Source of the DNA: Sulfurimonas sp.
GTDB lineage: Bacteria > Campylobacterota > Campylobacteria > Campylobacterales > Sulfurimonadaceae
Direction of reading: 5' to 3'
DNA: 39,176 bases
Assembly (NCBI GenBank): GCA_026988245.1
Contig: JALSLR010000086.1
Coordinates: 1 to 39,176 of the forward strand
Each line of letters begins with the position of its first letter. Within the stretch, counting starts at the first letter, position 1. Shown here piece after piece: positions 8,186 to 16,477 of the stretch. The notes beneath the pieces are model-generated. The model had not been told where the DNA came from, made no database searches, and worked only from the letters and a program-made list of their open reading frames with translations. Made by a program: the position numbers and the translations under genes.

Positions 8186-9115
8186 ATGTCTGAAAATAAG
8201 TTTATGCGTATCAATAAAGATATCTTATTACAAGGTACACTCTCCCCTTTTGAAGTATATTTTCCAACCTCTTTGGACTCTCAAATGGAACTGTGCCTAT
8301 CCAAGGAAGAGGTAATTACTCTTAATCATATGGATTTTATTGAAGAGAAAAGATCCTTGTATATTAAACAACACGATAAAGAGCTCTATAAAAATATAGC
8401 TTTTACTTATGAAGCCTCTTTAAAAAGAACACCCTATGAGAAAAAAACGCACGTAGTTTATGCAAAAGCTACAAATGTGATCGAGGAACTTTTTCATAAT
8501 CCTGAGACACTTGGTGGAAATGAAAAAGCCAAAGATGTAGTAGATGACTTGGTTCAAACTATTCTTCATGATGAATACACTATCCGCTCATTGATGAAGA
8601 TAGCTACTCATGATTATTATACACATACGCACTCTTTAAATGTTTCTATTTATGCCCTTAGTTTAGGGGCATATATGAAGCTTACGAAGGAACAACTATC
8701 CGAACTTGGAGAGTCTGCACTTTTGCATGATCTCGGTAAGAGCAAAATAGCTGTTGAAATCATCAATAAAAATGGAAAATTAACAGACGAAGAGTTTACA
8801 AAGATGAAAAAGCATCCTGAACTTGGGTTTCATCTAGCCATAGCAATGGGTATTAAAAATAAAAATATACTTCATGGCATAAGATATCATCATGAAAAGA
8901 TGGATGGAAGTGGGTATCCATCAAAACTAAAAAAACAGAGCATACCCCTTTTTGCTCGCATAGTGGGACTTTGCGATATATTTGACGCACTTACTAGTAA
9001 AAGAAGTTATAAAGAGGCCATGACAACCTTTGAAGCACTGAGCCTTATAAAAACAAAAATGAATAATCATGTAGATTTAAACTTACTTAACAACATGATT
9101 AAGATGTTTAAGTGA
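8186..9115 (+). CDS. HD-GYP domain protein, likely cyclic-di-GMP phosphodiesterase
   Basis: A 309-residue cytoplasmic protein. The C-terminal half (about 130-309) is an HD-GYP domain: HTHSLNVS near 147, the HD pair in LLHDLGKSKI (181-182), His210 in KKHPELG, His235-His236 in RYHHEKMDGSGYP with GYP at 243-245, and DIFDALTSKR (264-273). These residues bind the metals and cyclic-di-GMP, so hydrolysis of this messenger is expected. The N-terminal 120 residues match no domain I can name and may be a sensory or protein-binding part. AGGGG seven bases upstream supports the ATG at 8186. The TGA stop overlaps the GTG start of the next gene (GTGA). Confidence 0.9.
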   Translation: MSENKFMRINKDILLQGTLSPFEVYFPTSLDSQMELCLSKEEVITLNHMDFIEEKRSLYIKQHDKELYKNIAFTYEASLKRTPYEKKTHVVYAKATNVIEELFHNPETLGGNEKAKDVVDDLVQTILHDEYTIRSLMKIATHDYYTHTHSLNVSIYALSLGAYMKLTKEQLSELGESALLHDLGKSKIAVEIINKNGKLTDEEFTKMKKHPELGFHLAIAMGIKNKNILHGIRYHHEKMDGSGYPSKLKKQSIPLFARIVGLCDIFDALTSKRSYKEAMTTFEALSLIKTKMNNHVDLNLLNNMIKMFK

Positions 9116-10053
9116 AGATATTTCTAGTCCTAAGTATTTTCCTCTCTTTGTTAAGTGCTAAAGAGATAGAAGCGGTTTATAAGTTCAAAGCGAGTGGTTT
9201 TGTGAATGACTTTTTTATCTCAAAAAATAAACTTTATATAGCTACAGATGCAGGAATTTTAGATATATACAGTTTAGAATCAAAAAAACTTATCGATCAA
9301 GTAGTTTTAGAACCCTTAATAAGTGCACAAGGTGTTGTAATTGATGCTCATATACTCAGTGTGGATATGATAAATGATAAAGTTTTGTTTGTATCTACTA
9401 CACTAAGTGGTTACAGAAATGTTTGGTTATACACTGCTCATAAATTACGTTTAATTGTAGATGAAAATCGTGAAATAGCTGTAAAAGAAGCACGATTTAT
9501 CGATGGTGAAAAAGTGATGTTTTCTACTTTAGGCGCTGAGATGATTTTACATGATATTGGAGAGAGTTATAGTCTTTATACAAAGCAAATCAGTGGTTCA
9601 AGTTTGGGGGATTATCAATTAAGTAAAGATAAAAAAACTATAGCCCTAGCAGATGAAAGCGGAGCAGTAAGAATTATGAGCGTTGCAGAGGCTAAACTTT
9701 TAGCTGAACCCAAACCTCAAAATCTTGATAATATTTTTCATATTGCCTATGCTAATGGTTCAGTTTTAACTGCTGGACAAGATAGAAGAGTGGGGGTATA
9801 TCCTAAAGGGATCTCATCATACTACATAAAAACAAATTTTTTGGTTTATTGTGTAGGGTTAAGTCCTAGTGCTAGGATTGGCGTATATACAAAGGGCGAA
9901 GAAAATGTATTACAGCTTTTTAGCCCACACACAAAACAAAACTTAGATACTTTAGTGGGACATAAAGGGATAGTAAACCAGATAAAATTCACTAGCGAAA
10001 ATGAATTTTATAGTTCTGATAGAAGTAGGTATATCTACTTCTGGAGGTTTTAA
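9112..10053 (+). CDS. Exported WD40-like beta-propeller protein, NapL type
   Basis: A 313-residue protein starting with GTG at 9112, overlapping the stop of the HD-GYP gene. The signal peptide MKIFLVLSIFLSLLSA predicts a periplasmic location. The rest is a series of short beta-strand repeats of WD40 style, for example VNDFFISKNKLYIATDAGIL near the N terminus and HKGIVNQIKFTSENEFYSSD near the C terminus. The general form resembles NapL, a periplasmic propeller protein encoded in nap clusters of Campylobacterota, but no nap genes are nearby, so the assignment to NapL is tentative. Coupling to the HD-GYP gene suggests a shared regulatory or structural role. It ends eight bases from the convergent ferritin-like gene, with no obvious terminator between. 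Confidence 0.7.
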   Translation: MKIFLVLSIFLSLLSAKEIEAVYKFKASGFVNDFFISKNKLYIATDAGILDIYSLESKKLIDQVVLEPLISAQGVVIDAHILSVDMINDKVLFVSTTLSGYRNVWLYTAHKLRLIVDENREIAVKEARFIDGEKVMFSTLGAEMILHDIGESYSLYTKQISGSSLGDYQLSKDKKTIALADESGAVRIMSVAEAKLLAEPKPQNLDNIFHIAYANGSVLTAGQDRRVGVYPKGISSYYIKTNFLVYCVGLSPSARIGVYTKGEENVLQLFSPHTKQNLDTLVGHKGIVNQIKFTSENEFYSSDRSRYIYFWRF

Positions 10054-10061
10054 TTTTTTAT

Positions 10062-10871
10062 TTAGAGAAGCTTTTTCATAAGCTCTATATGATAACTCTC
10101 TTGATAGTTGATAAAGTCAAAAAATTTGGAGAGTTTTTCTTCGTGGATAGACTCACTTAATTGTTTACACATCTCTTTAGCAGCTTCTTCTTCTGCTATA
10201 CCATCATGAACAAACTTCTCTAAATCTTTGACTATGTATGTCATCTCATGAAGTTCGCGGGGTAGTGCTAAGATACCGAGTTTTGCCATCATATTTCCAA
10301 AAGATTTTAAGTGAAAGTGTGATTCATCTATAAGATCTTGAAAAACATTAAAATGTAGTGCATTTGAAGTTCTCGCTTGCATATAGGCATAGACTAAAAT
10401 AAGTTCATATTCTTTATATAACTCTTCAAACAAAAAGAGAGTAAGTGCATCAGTTTGTGAAGCATCTAGCTCCCCCTTATTCCAAACTCGTTGCATATTA
10501 AAGGCCGTTACCTCTTGGTTGTTAGCATCATCTGCTAAAACTTGACGAAGATATTCGAGGAGGTATGCATCATCAGTTTGTGCACGCTTGCCTAAAATAG
10601 TATCTGTATAAAGTTTTTGGATATTTAAAACTTCAGATTGCAAGGCCTTTATAACCTCAAATACATTTTCACGTTTATAAAGCTCTATATCTCTATCGTA
10701 GTTATAATCATTGCCATGCTCTAAGAGATCACTTCCTATCCACTTCATATGTCGAAAGGCAATGAGTGAAAATTCATAAAGTCTTGATTTTATTGTTTCA
10801 TCATTGATAGCAAATGATGCAAAGGTGATGTGTAACCATAGTTCATGTTTCTTTTGGTATAGTTTATCCAT
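10062..10871 (-). CDS. Ferritin-like helical protein, putative iron-binding
   Basis: A 269-residue, almost entirely helical, soluble protein. The second half holds acidic/histidine helices reminiscent of ferritin-like di-iron proteins: EELYKEYELILVYAYMQA, then DESHFHLKSFGNMMAKLG, and near the C terminus YQESYHIELMKKLL, which contains ExxH. An upstream ATG at 10895 is open, but GGGAG seven bases before the ATG at 10871 points to the shorter start. That start overlaps the end of the NifU-like gene by eight bases, so the two proteins are translationally coupled and probably work together, perhaps in iron handling or Fe-S assembly. Metal binding is inferred from residue pattern only, and no specific family is claimed. 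Confidence 0.65.
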   Translation of the reverse strand: MDKLYQKKHELWLHITFASFAINDETIKSRLYEFSLIAFRHMKWIGSDLLEHGNDYNYDRDIELYKRENVFEVIKALQSEVLNIQKLYTDTILGKRAQTDDAYLLEYLRQVLADDANNQEVTAFNMQRVWNKGELDASQTDALTLFLFEELYKEYELILVYAYMQARTSNALHFNVFQDLIDESHFHLKSFGNMMAKLGILALPRELHEMTYIVKDLEKFVHDGIAEEEAAKEMCKQLSESIHEEKLSKFFDFINYQESYHIELMKKLL

Positions 10872-11340
10872 TGTTTTCTCCCATATTTGTTGCATCGCAA
10901 CTCTCTTTCATTTGCACAAGGTGCATCTCTTCAACTTTACCATCTATTAAGTTGTTAAAGTTGATGAGTGAAGCAGAAAAAGCACTAAAGACAATATCGG
11001 CACATACTTGTTGCTCTGGCGTCATGTCACCTAGTTTTTCATGCATTTTTTGGACTGCTTTTTGTGCATATTCAACATCATTACCTTTTATCATATCTGT
11101 AAACATGGAACCTATTACTACTGTATCTTGGCATCCATTGGTTGCATAGTTGACATCCTTTACTATGGAGTTTTCAAGTTGCGTGTAAAAGATGACATAT
11201 TCACCTGTTTTTTCATCATTAGCTACACCTATGCAGTTTGCACTCTCTAGTTTCCCATAATTTCTTGGGCTCATCAGATGACTCATCACCTCTGCATCCA
11301 TCCCCTCTGGAAGTTCCACGCCACTTAAATCTAACATCAT
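10864..11340 (-). CDS. NifU/IscU-like Fe-S scaffold domain protein, degenerate
   Basis: A 158-residue protein that follows the IscU/NifU N-terminal pattern: MSPRNYGKLESAN at 23-35, then NGCQDTVVIGSMFTDMIKG (Cys70), then QQVCADIVFSAF (Cys113). The second and third cluster-ligand cysteines are present, but the first, normally in a CGD motif, is replaced by Thr45-Gly46-Glu47. Another cysteine, Cys36, lies nine residues earlier and Cys148 is near the end. Either a different cysteine takes over or this is a non-classical scaffold or carrier. It has no partner IscS or NifS in the window and is overlapped by the ferritin-like gene. The ATG at 11340 follows AAGGAG in the upstream TGTAAGGAGTAA. Confidence 0.8.
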   Translation of the reverse strand: MMLDLSGVELPEGMDAEVMSHLMSPRNYGKLESANCIGVANDEKTGEYVIFYTQLENSIVKDVNYATNGCQDTVVIGSMFTDMIKGNDVEYAQKAVQKMHEKLGDMTPEQQVCADIVFSAFSASLINFNNLIDGKVEEMHLVQMKESCDATNMGENNG

Positions 11341-11362
11341 TTACTCCTTACATCAATTTTAT

Positions 11363-12208
11363 CTAAATATAGCTAATCGTAGTTTGCAAAGTATGACTTT
11401 TTTGAGGTTTTATCTCTTTAGCATCTTTTAAAGCATTCGCAGTCTCTACACATACAAAGGTTTTGTAACTCTCATTTTTCATAGCAGACATTCTTGAGCA
11501 TTTTTCTATCCAAGGGTTCCAAACAACGACGGATCTACTCCCTCCATTTATGATGCTAAGAGTTTTTTGTTTGTCTTTGAGTACTATCTCATTATCAACC
11601 TCTTGAAAAACTCTATCTACCTCTTTATCTATTTGTATATTTTTTTGTTGTATTTTTTCTTTCATATCTAAAGCATCTAAATAAGGCTTATTATGAAGTC
11701 CCTCTATCTCTATATTTGATATGTCTGATATATTGAAGTAAGTATGGAGTGCTTGCGTGATGCTAAAGCTCTTAGTATCACAGTTTTTTGTTGTAAGCTT
11801 TAGTGTGAGCTCTTTTGCTAAAGTGATGCTAAGGGTGAGCTCAAACTCATAAGGAAACATTGTTCTTGTTTTCGTATCACTTCTTAGCATCATAGTGACG
11901 ATGGTAGAATCAGCTAGCTCCTTAGCATCTACATATTCCCATAAAGCTGTTCTTGCAAAACCATGTTGGGGTAGGGAGGTATCTACTGTATGCATTCCAA
12001 ACCAAGGCCAGCAGATAGGTATGCCTCCGCGTATACTTGTACCATACTCCAAGTCACTCACATCACTGAGCCATAATATTTCTTTAGCATCATGGGGTGT
12101 AAACTCAAATATATGGGCACCTTGCAGGGCTATTTTAGCTTTTGCATACTTGTTAGTAACTTCAAGGTATTGAAAGTCGTTAGCTGATAATGATTTGATT
12201 TTTACCAT
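11363..12208 (-). CDS. D-hexose-6-phosphate mutarotase (aldose-1-epimerase family)
   Basis: A 281-residue YeaD-type mutarotase that interconverts the alpha and beta anomers of hexose-6-phosphates. Conserved parts are GTSIRGGIPICWPWFG (56-71) and PQHGFAR (80-86) with the catalytic histidine, and VVWNPW near residue 240. An ATG at 12232 is open, but the alignable protein begins MVKIKSLSANDFQYLEV at 12208, inside the end of the diguanylate cyclase gene (29-base overlap). The gene is packed with seven copies of the core of the enriched TGATGCTAAG motif, which sets it apart from its neighbours. Confidence 0.88.
   Translation of the reverse strand: MVKIKSLSANDFQYLEVTNKYAKAKIALQGAHIFEFTPHDAKEILWLSDVSDLEYGTSIRGGIPICWPWFGMHTVDTSLPQHGFARTALWEYVDAKELADSTIVTMMLRSDTKTRTMFPYEFELTLSITLAKELTLKLTTKNCDTKSFSITQALHTYFNISDISNIEIEGLHNKPYLDALDMKEKIQQKNIQIDKEVDRVFQEVDNEIVLKDKQKTLSIINGGSRSVVVWNPWIEKCSRMSAMKNESYKTFVCVETANALKDAKEIKPQKSHTLQTTISYI
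11418..12091. repeat. Cluster of seven GATGCTAA-core motifs
   Basis: Copies of the 8-mer GATGCTAA or its complement TTAGCATC begin near 11418, 11553, 11758, 11826, 11885, 11923 and 12084. Three of them extend to the full 10-mer TGATGCTAAG or CTTAGCATCA (11551, 11824 and 11884). They occur in both orientations inside the mutarotase gene. By simple composition about 0.03 copies would be expected in this stretch. Positions were read by eye. Confidence 0.75.
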
Positions 12209-13607
12209 TTTTCTTTGCTTCGTACATAGCATTGTCTGCTCTATTTATTACGCTATCTATGCTATCAGTATCTTGACATTGGGTGAGGCCAATACTAGCA
12301 GTAACTCCATTTTTTATATGTTCTTTTAGGTTGACATCAGTGCTGATGTTTAAAAGAAGTTTATTAGTAATCTCTTTTGCTTCATCTATGTTTGTATTTA
12401 TGAAAAGTATTACAAATTCTTCACCACCCCATCGCGCACAGATATCAGTGGAACGGATGTTTTGTCTTAAAATTTTACTAGTTCGTTTAAGAACAATATC
12501 ACCTATATTATGACCATATTTGTCATTTATAGCTTTAAAATCATCTAGGTCTATAAAGGCTAAGCAAAGTGGGGTGTTGTCTCGTTTAAATAAACGAAGA
12601 AAGTAGGTAAATGATTCACTAAAAATTCTTCTATTTTTAAGTCCAGTAAGTGAGTCTCTCTCCGCTAAATGTTGCATCTCTTTTTGATTCTTTTTTACAA
12701 CATTAATAATGATAAATGCTACGATAAGTGTGACAAAGAGAGAGATGATAAGGTCAAAGTAAAACACCCTTTTTACATCTTGAGTAAAACTCTCTACATT
12801 TGCTTCAACCAAGAGGTATAAACCAAGTTCAGGTATAAACTTTGTATTGACTATGTAATTATTATTATTTTTTGTATATTCAACGACATTTGTCCCCTTA
12901 GACAAAATTGTATCTTTATGTACAGCAAGCTCTTGTATCTGACTTATATTTTTTATGTTTTGGTCTTCTGCGAGTATAATCTCTCCAGCATTATTTATAA
13001 AATATACTTTAAAATTATATTCTTTATGAAACTTTTTAAGCATCTCGCTTATATGGGAGATCTTTATACCTATACCTGTGATACCGAGCAAATTGAAATT
13101 ATTATCAAATATTTTGACATTAATAAACATCATCATATACTCAGATATCTCTTTATCAAAGTCCAGGTTAATCTCATGTTTGAGATTAGTTTTTTCAAAG
13201 TTAAAATACCAATCATCGTCTATATTTTTTTTAGATATTGTTTTTAAAAGACCCTCATCTGTGTAGTAATTTTTTGTTTTATCTCCAACTAAAAATGCTG
13301 TGGACATACTGTACTTGTTTTTAATTGCATCCAAATACTTTGCAATTTTTTCAACATTATGTTCTCCGGAACTTATCCAGTCTTTTAAAAATGTATCATG
13401 AGCCATCATAGAAGACACAAGGTGTGGCTCAACTATATTTTTTTGTATCTCCGAATAGATGTTATCTAAAGAAAGAGGAAGTGCTTGTGTTCTCAGTTGC
13501 TTCTCAGTCGAATTTAGTGAAACCATATAGTTTGTTACTGATATACTAATTGATAAAATTACTAAAAGTATAATTATTATACTTACAGTTTTATAGTTAG
13601 ACTTCAT
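12180..13607 (-). CDS. Membrane diguanylate cyclase with dCache sensor and GGDEF domain
   Basis: A 475-residue inner-membrane signalling protein that should make cyclic-di-GMP from two GTP. Membrane segments are at about 8-28 and 282-303. The 250 residues between them face the periplasm and look like a double-Cache sensor (WYFNFEKTNLKHEINLDF is typical). The C-terminal GGDEF domain starts with RDSLTGLKNRR (317-327) and has the active site GGEEF at 394-398. The inhibitory site RSTD at 385-388 lies five residues ahead, so product feedback inhibition is expected. Its start overlaps the methyltransferase stop by 11 bases. The ligand sensed is unknown. Confidence 0.93.
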   Translation of the reverse strand: MKSNYKTVSIIIILLVILSISISVTNYMVSLNSTEKQLRTQALPLSLDNIYSEIQKNIVEPHLVSSMMAHDTFLKDWISSGEHNVEKIAKYLDAIKNKYSMSTAFLVGDKTKNYYTDEGLLKTISKKNIDDDWYFNFEKTNLKHEINLDFDKEISEYMMMFINVKIFDNNFNLLGITGIGIKISHISEMLKKFHKEYNFKVYFINNAGEIILAEDQNIKNISQIQELAVHKDTILSKGTNVVEYTKNNNNYIVNTKFIPELGLYLLVEANVESFTQDVKRVFYFDLIISLFVTLIVAFIIINVVKKNQKEMQHLAERDSLTGLKNRRIFSESFTYFLRLFKRDNTPLCLAFIDLDDFKAINDKYGHNIGDIVLKRTSKILRQNIRSTDICARWGGEEFVILFINTNIDEAKEITNKLLLNISTDVNLKEHIKNGVTASIGLTQCQDTDSIDSVINRADNAMYEAKKNGKNQIIIS

Positions 13608-14517
13608 GCTTATCTCTCATAAATATTAAATTTTTTAAACTTCTACTTTCATCTTCACTTGCAAATTCTTGGACATTTTGAAGTCTATGACTAAACTCAA
13701 AACTAGGGGCTAACTCTCTTATGAGATTTTTGATAAAATCTTCATTCAAATCAGGTGAATTTAAACATGCTAAAAGTATACAATTATCTGAGGCAATTTG
13801 CGGTAACTTCATGATAAGTTTACGATAATCTTTTGTAGCCTCAAAGCTTCCCCTTTGAAAAGTTGGTGGATCTATGATGATGAGATCATAAGGCCCTTCT
13901 TTCTTGATACGTGAAAATGATTTTAAGATGTTATATGGATGAAAACTTACATCTCTTGTATCGATCTTGTTTATCTGATGGTTTGTTCGACCAAGACTCA
14001 GTGCACCCTTACTCATGTCAATGTTAGAAACTTTTTTCGCACCACCCATCATAGCAGATACACTGAAGGTACACGAGTATGAAAAAAGGTTAAGTACACT
14101 TTTGCCTTTAGCGTTTTCTTTTACAAATTTACGTCCATTTTTCATATCAGGAAAATAACCAGAGTTTTTGTTTGAGAGTAGATTGAGTTTTATTTTTATT
14201 CCATCTTCTATGGTATAAACCTCTTCAGGTATCTCCCCAACTAAAACTTCACTTGGACTACCTTGTAAGTATCTCCTTTGAACGACAAGAGTTTTATATT
14301 TTGAGAGTTTACAAAACTCTCTTAGCATCATAAGAAGTTCCTCTTCATTTAGCTCTTCAAAATAAAGAGCTACACTAAGTATAGTATCGATAGAGTCTAT
14401 AGTTAAATGTTTGAAACCATCATATAAACCACCACGACCATGAAAAAGGCGTTTGAACTCTTGAGTTGCATTATGAGAGTTTTCTTGCAGAAAGTTGTGT
14501 AGCTCTCTTATATCCAT
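13597..14517 (-). CDS. Class I SAM-dependent methyltransferase, RlmI/RlmK-type
   Basis: A 306-residue methyltransferase. The SAM-binding motif I is VLNLFSYSCTFSVSAMMGGA (about 139-158), motif II has the acidic NIDMSKGAL, and motif IV is IIIDPPTFQRGSFE. The DPPTF signature and NLFSYxxxFS match 23S rRNA (cytosine-C5) methyltransferases of the RlmI/RlmK group, so rRNA methylation is the best guess. The N-terminal PUA part of RlmI is shortened or absent. The gene ends two bases before cysS ends its upstream side, that is, it starts directly after the cysS stop, and it overlaps the diguanylate cyclase start. Confidence 0.85.
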   Translation of the reverse strand: MDIRELHNFLQENSHNATQEFKRLFHGRGGLYDGFKHLTIDSIDTILSVALYFEELNEEELLMMLREFCKLSKYKTLVVQRRYLQGSPSEVLVGEIPEEVYTIEDGIKIKLNLLSNKNSGYFPDMKNGRKFVKENAKGKSVLNLFSYSCTFSVSAMMGGAKKVSNIDMSKGALSLGRTNHQINKIDTRDVSFHPYNILKSFSRIKKEGPYDLIIIDPPTFQRGSFEATKDYRKLIMKLPQIASDNCILLACLNSPDLNEDFIKNLIRELAPSFEFSHRLQNVQEFASEDESRSLKNLIFMRDKHEV

Positions 14518-14518
14518 A

Positions 14519-15919
14519 TTAAACTTTTTCCCAAAATGTACCTTGTGGTGTATCCATGATACTCACACCAAAACTAAGTATCTCATCTCTTAGTTTATCT
14601 GATAACTCAAAGTTTTTTTCTTTTTTAGCTTCGTTTCTCAAAGATATTAAGACATTTATCTTCTCTTTTGTTTCTTCGTTGATACCAAATTGGAAGTACT
14701 CAAAAGGATTTTTGACGCCAAATCCAAGTATCTTTTCAATGAAGCGAAGATTTGAGATAGTTTCTCGTTTGAGTATTTTATGTTTGCCTGCACTATCTAA
14801 ACTCTCATTGGCAGTCGAAAGCATCTCATCAATAAGAGCTAGTGATGCTGAGATGTTTAGGTCGTCACTTAGATGAAGAAGCAGGGCATCTTTAAACTCT
14901 GTAGCATCATCATTCTCTGCAAGTCCAAAAAGACGTTTTTTAAGTCTATATATCTTGTCTAAACGTCTTTTGGCAACTTGTAAATCTTCTTCATTGAAGT
15001 TAAAGTTAGAGCGGTAATGTGTACCTAAAAGATAAAAGCGAAGAACCTCTCCATCATAGGCTTTGAGTGCATCTTTGAGAAAGAAACTATTGCCTAAAGA
15101 CTTAGACATCTTTTGTCCATCAATATTTACAAAACCGTTATGCATCCAGTATGATGCTAAGGTATGGTTGGTTGCGCATCGTGTTTGTGCTGCTTCATTT
15201 TCGTGGTGAGGAAAAAGTAAATCTGCCCCTCCACCATGAATGTCTATAGCTGATGCTAAGCCATCTGTCGCTAAGTGTTTTTCTATCATAGCTGAACACT
15301 CTAGATGCCATCCAGGACGACCCTCTCCAAAAGGACTCTCGTATCTAGGGGTATCATCCTTAACACTTTTCCATAAAGCAAAATCTGCTTGATTTTTTTT
15401 CATGCTAGAGGACTCTACTCTCTCTTGCTTATCCTCTTCGTCTTGAACACGTTTGGAAAGGCTAAGGTACTCACTGTCACTTGCTGTGTCAAAGTAAACA
15501 TCACCCTCAGTTGTTGCATACGCATGACCTTTGTCTATGAGTTTTTGTATAAGTTCATACATAGCATCCAAGTTTTCAGTAGCTTTTGGCTCTAAGTCTG
15601 GTCGTGAGACTCCTATTTGAGCCATCTCTTGATGAAAAGAAGTTGTATAAAAATCAGTAATCTCTTGTATCCCTTTGTTTAACTCTTGCGCTTTTTTAAT
15701 GATCTTGTCATCAATATCTGTGATGTTTCTTGCATAGGTTACATCATATCCATTCGCACTAAGGACACGAGTGAGGAGGTCGAAAACAAGTGCAGACTTA
15801 GCATGTCCTAAGTGGGCATCATCATACACTGTTGGACCACATACATAAAGAGTAGCCTTGTTCTCAACTTGTGAGATAAATTTTAGTTTTTCTTTTTTTG
15901 TAGAATCATATATATACAT
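14519..15919 (-). CDS. cysS: Cysteinyl-tRNA synthetase
   Basis: A 466-residue class I aminoacyl-tRNA synthetase that charges tRNA-Cys. The N-terminal YVCGPTVYDDAHLGHA contains a zinc ligand Cys27 and the HIGH-type signature HLGH (36-39). The other zinc ligands lie in GWHLECSAMIEKH and FPHHENEAAQT. The KMSKS loop is GQKMSKSLGN. The anticodon-binding helical region follows. The length is normal. The ATG at 15919 has only a weak purine-rich stretch upstream. A REP-like hairpin lies 17-44 bases upstream of the start. Confidence 0.97.
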   Translation of the reverse strand: MYIYDSTKKEKLKFISQVENKATLYVCGPTVYDDAHLGHAKSALVFDLLTRVLSANGYDVTYARNITDIDDKIIKKAQELNKGIQEITDFYTTSFHQEMAQIGVSRPDLEPKATENLDAMYELIQKLIDKGHAYATTEGDVYFDTASDSEYLSLSKRVQDEEDKQERVESSSMKKNQADFALWKSVKDDTPRYESPFGEGRPGWHLECSAMIEKHLATDGLASAIDIHGGGADLLFPHHENEAAQTRCATNHTLASYWMHNGFVNIDGQKMSKSLGNSFFLKDALKAYDGEVLRFYLLGTHYRSNFNFNEEDLQVAKRRLDKIYRLKKRLFGLAENDDATEFKDALLLHLSDDLNISASLALIDEMLSTANESLDSAGKHKILKRETISNLRFIEKILGFGVKNPFEYFQFGINEETKEKINVLISLRNEAKKEKNFELSDKLRDEILSFGVSIMDTPQGTFWEKV

Positions 15920-15935
15920 TTTATTCTTTCATATT

Positions 15936-15963
15936 GTCATTCCAAACTTGATTTGGAATCTAC
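15936..15963 (+). repeat. REP-like hairpin copy C
   Basis: The unit begins GTCATTCCAAA and continues CTTGATTTGGAATCTAC. The stem ATTCCAAA/TTTGGAAT is a perfect 8 bp with loop CTTGA. It shares the outer GTCATTC and GAATCTAC ends and the loop with copies at 5644-5702, while the stem bases differ and still pair. It sits in the gap between divergent cysS and the small plus-strand gene. Confidence 0.75.
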
Positions 15964-15986
15964 TTTAATTTATATTAGAATTATAC

Positions 15987-15992
15987 TATAAT
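15987..15992 (+). promoter_or_regulatory. Candidate -10 box for a leaderless start
   Basis: TATAAT, exactly the sigma-70 -10 consensus, ends seven bases before the ATG at 15999. Transcription would be expected to start at or next to the A of the ATG, and there is no Shine-Dalgarno sequence in between. Confidence 0.5.
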
Positions 15993-15998
15993 CATTGT

Positions 15999-16436
15999 AT
16001 GAATTATCAAGATGAACTCACAGCGAAACTTGAAGCTGCTAGACCAAGCCTTAGTATACAAAAGTCTAACAAAGTTACGACAAGCTCTATAGAGCAAAAA
16101 CTATTATCAGAATTAGAAGAAGAGTATGAATTTTCTCAATATGACTTAGAAGAAAGTGACATCCTCCGCACGCTAAAAATTTTAAGTATACTCAAACCTT
16201 ACGAGAAAGTTTTTGGATATTCAGATGCATTGAAAGTTTTTTATACTATCGCTAGAGTTGAAATCATTACTGCTAAATCTTTACACTCATTTTTAGGTAT
16301 GGATGCGAAACTATTGAAAAAAATACTACATCAAATGGCAAAACAAAAGTTACTTTTTCAAAACAATGATAATGAACTAGAACTAACGCTAGAGGGAAAA
16401 AGTCTCGCTGATAGGCTTGGAATCTATATATTTTAG
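15999..16436 (+). CDS. Small hypothetical protein, possible winged-helix fold
   Basis: A 145-residue soluble, charged protein that I do not recognise. The first 50 residues are polar and acidic (for example ELEEEYEFSQYDLEES). The C-terminal half (about 70-140) alternates short helices, with KILHQMAKQKLLFQNNDNELELTLEGKSLADR resembling the recognition helix and wing of a winged-helix domain. No other in-frame ATG is usable until near residue 100, so the start at 15999 is likely even though it lacks a ribosome-binding site. The TAG stop lies inside an 18-base sequence shared with the end of the 269-bp element (21942-22210). The neighbours are divergent cysS and a convergent MFS gene. Confidence 0.7.
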   Translation: MNYQDELTAKLEAARPSLSIQKSNKVTTSSIEQKLLSELEEEYEFSQYDLEESDILRTLKILSILKPYEKVFGYSDALKVFYTIARVEIITAKSLHSFLGMDAKLLKKILHQMAKQKLLFQNNDNELELTLEGKSLADRLGIYIF

Positions 16437-16448
16437 AGGTGCCCTTAA
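16431..16448 (+). repeat. Solo 18-base copy of the 269-bp element terminus
   Basis: TTTTAGAGGTGCCCTTAA here is identical to 22195-22212 at the right end of the inverted-repeat element. It includes the stop codon of the 145-residue protein gene. No second terminus is found nearby, so it is either a remnant of an element or a preferred insertion sequence. Confidence 0.6.
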
Positions 16449-16477
16449 TAGACTTAAAGATGAGATGAGTACCTAAC

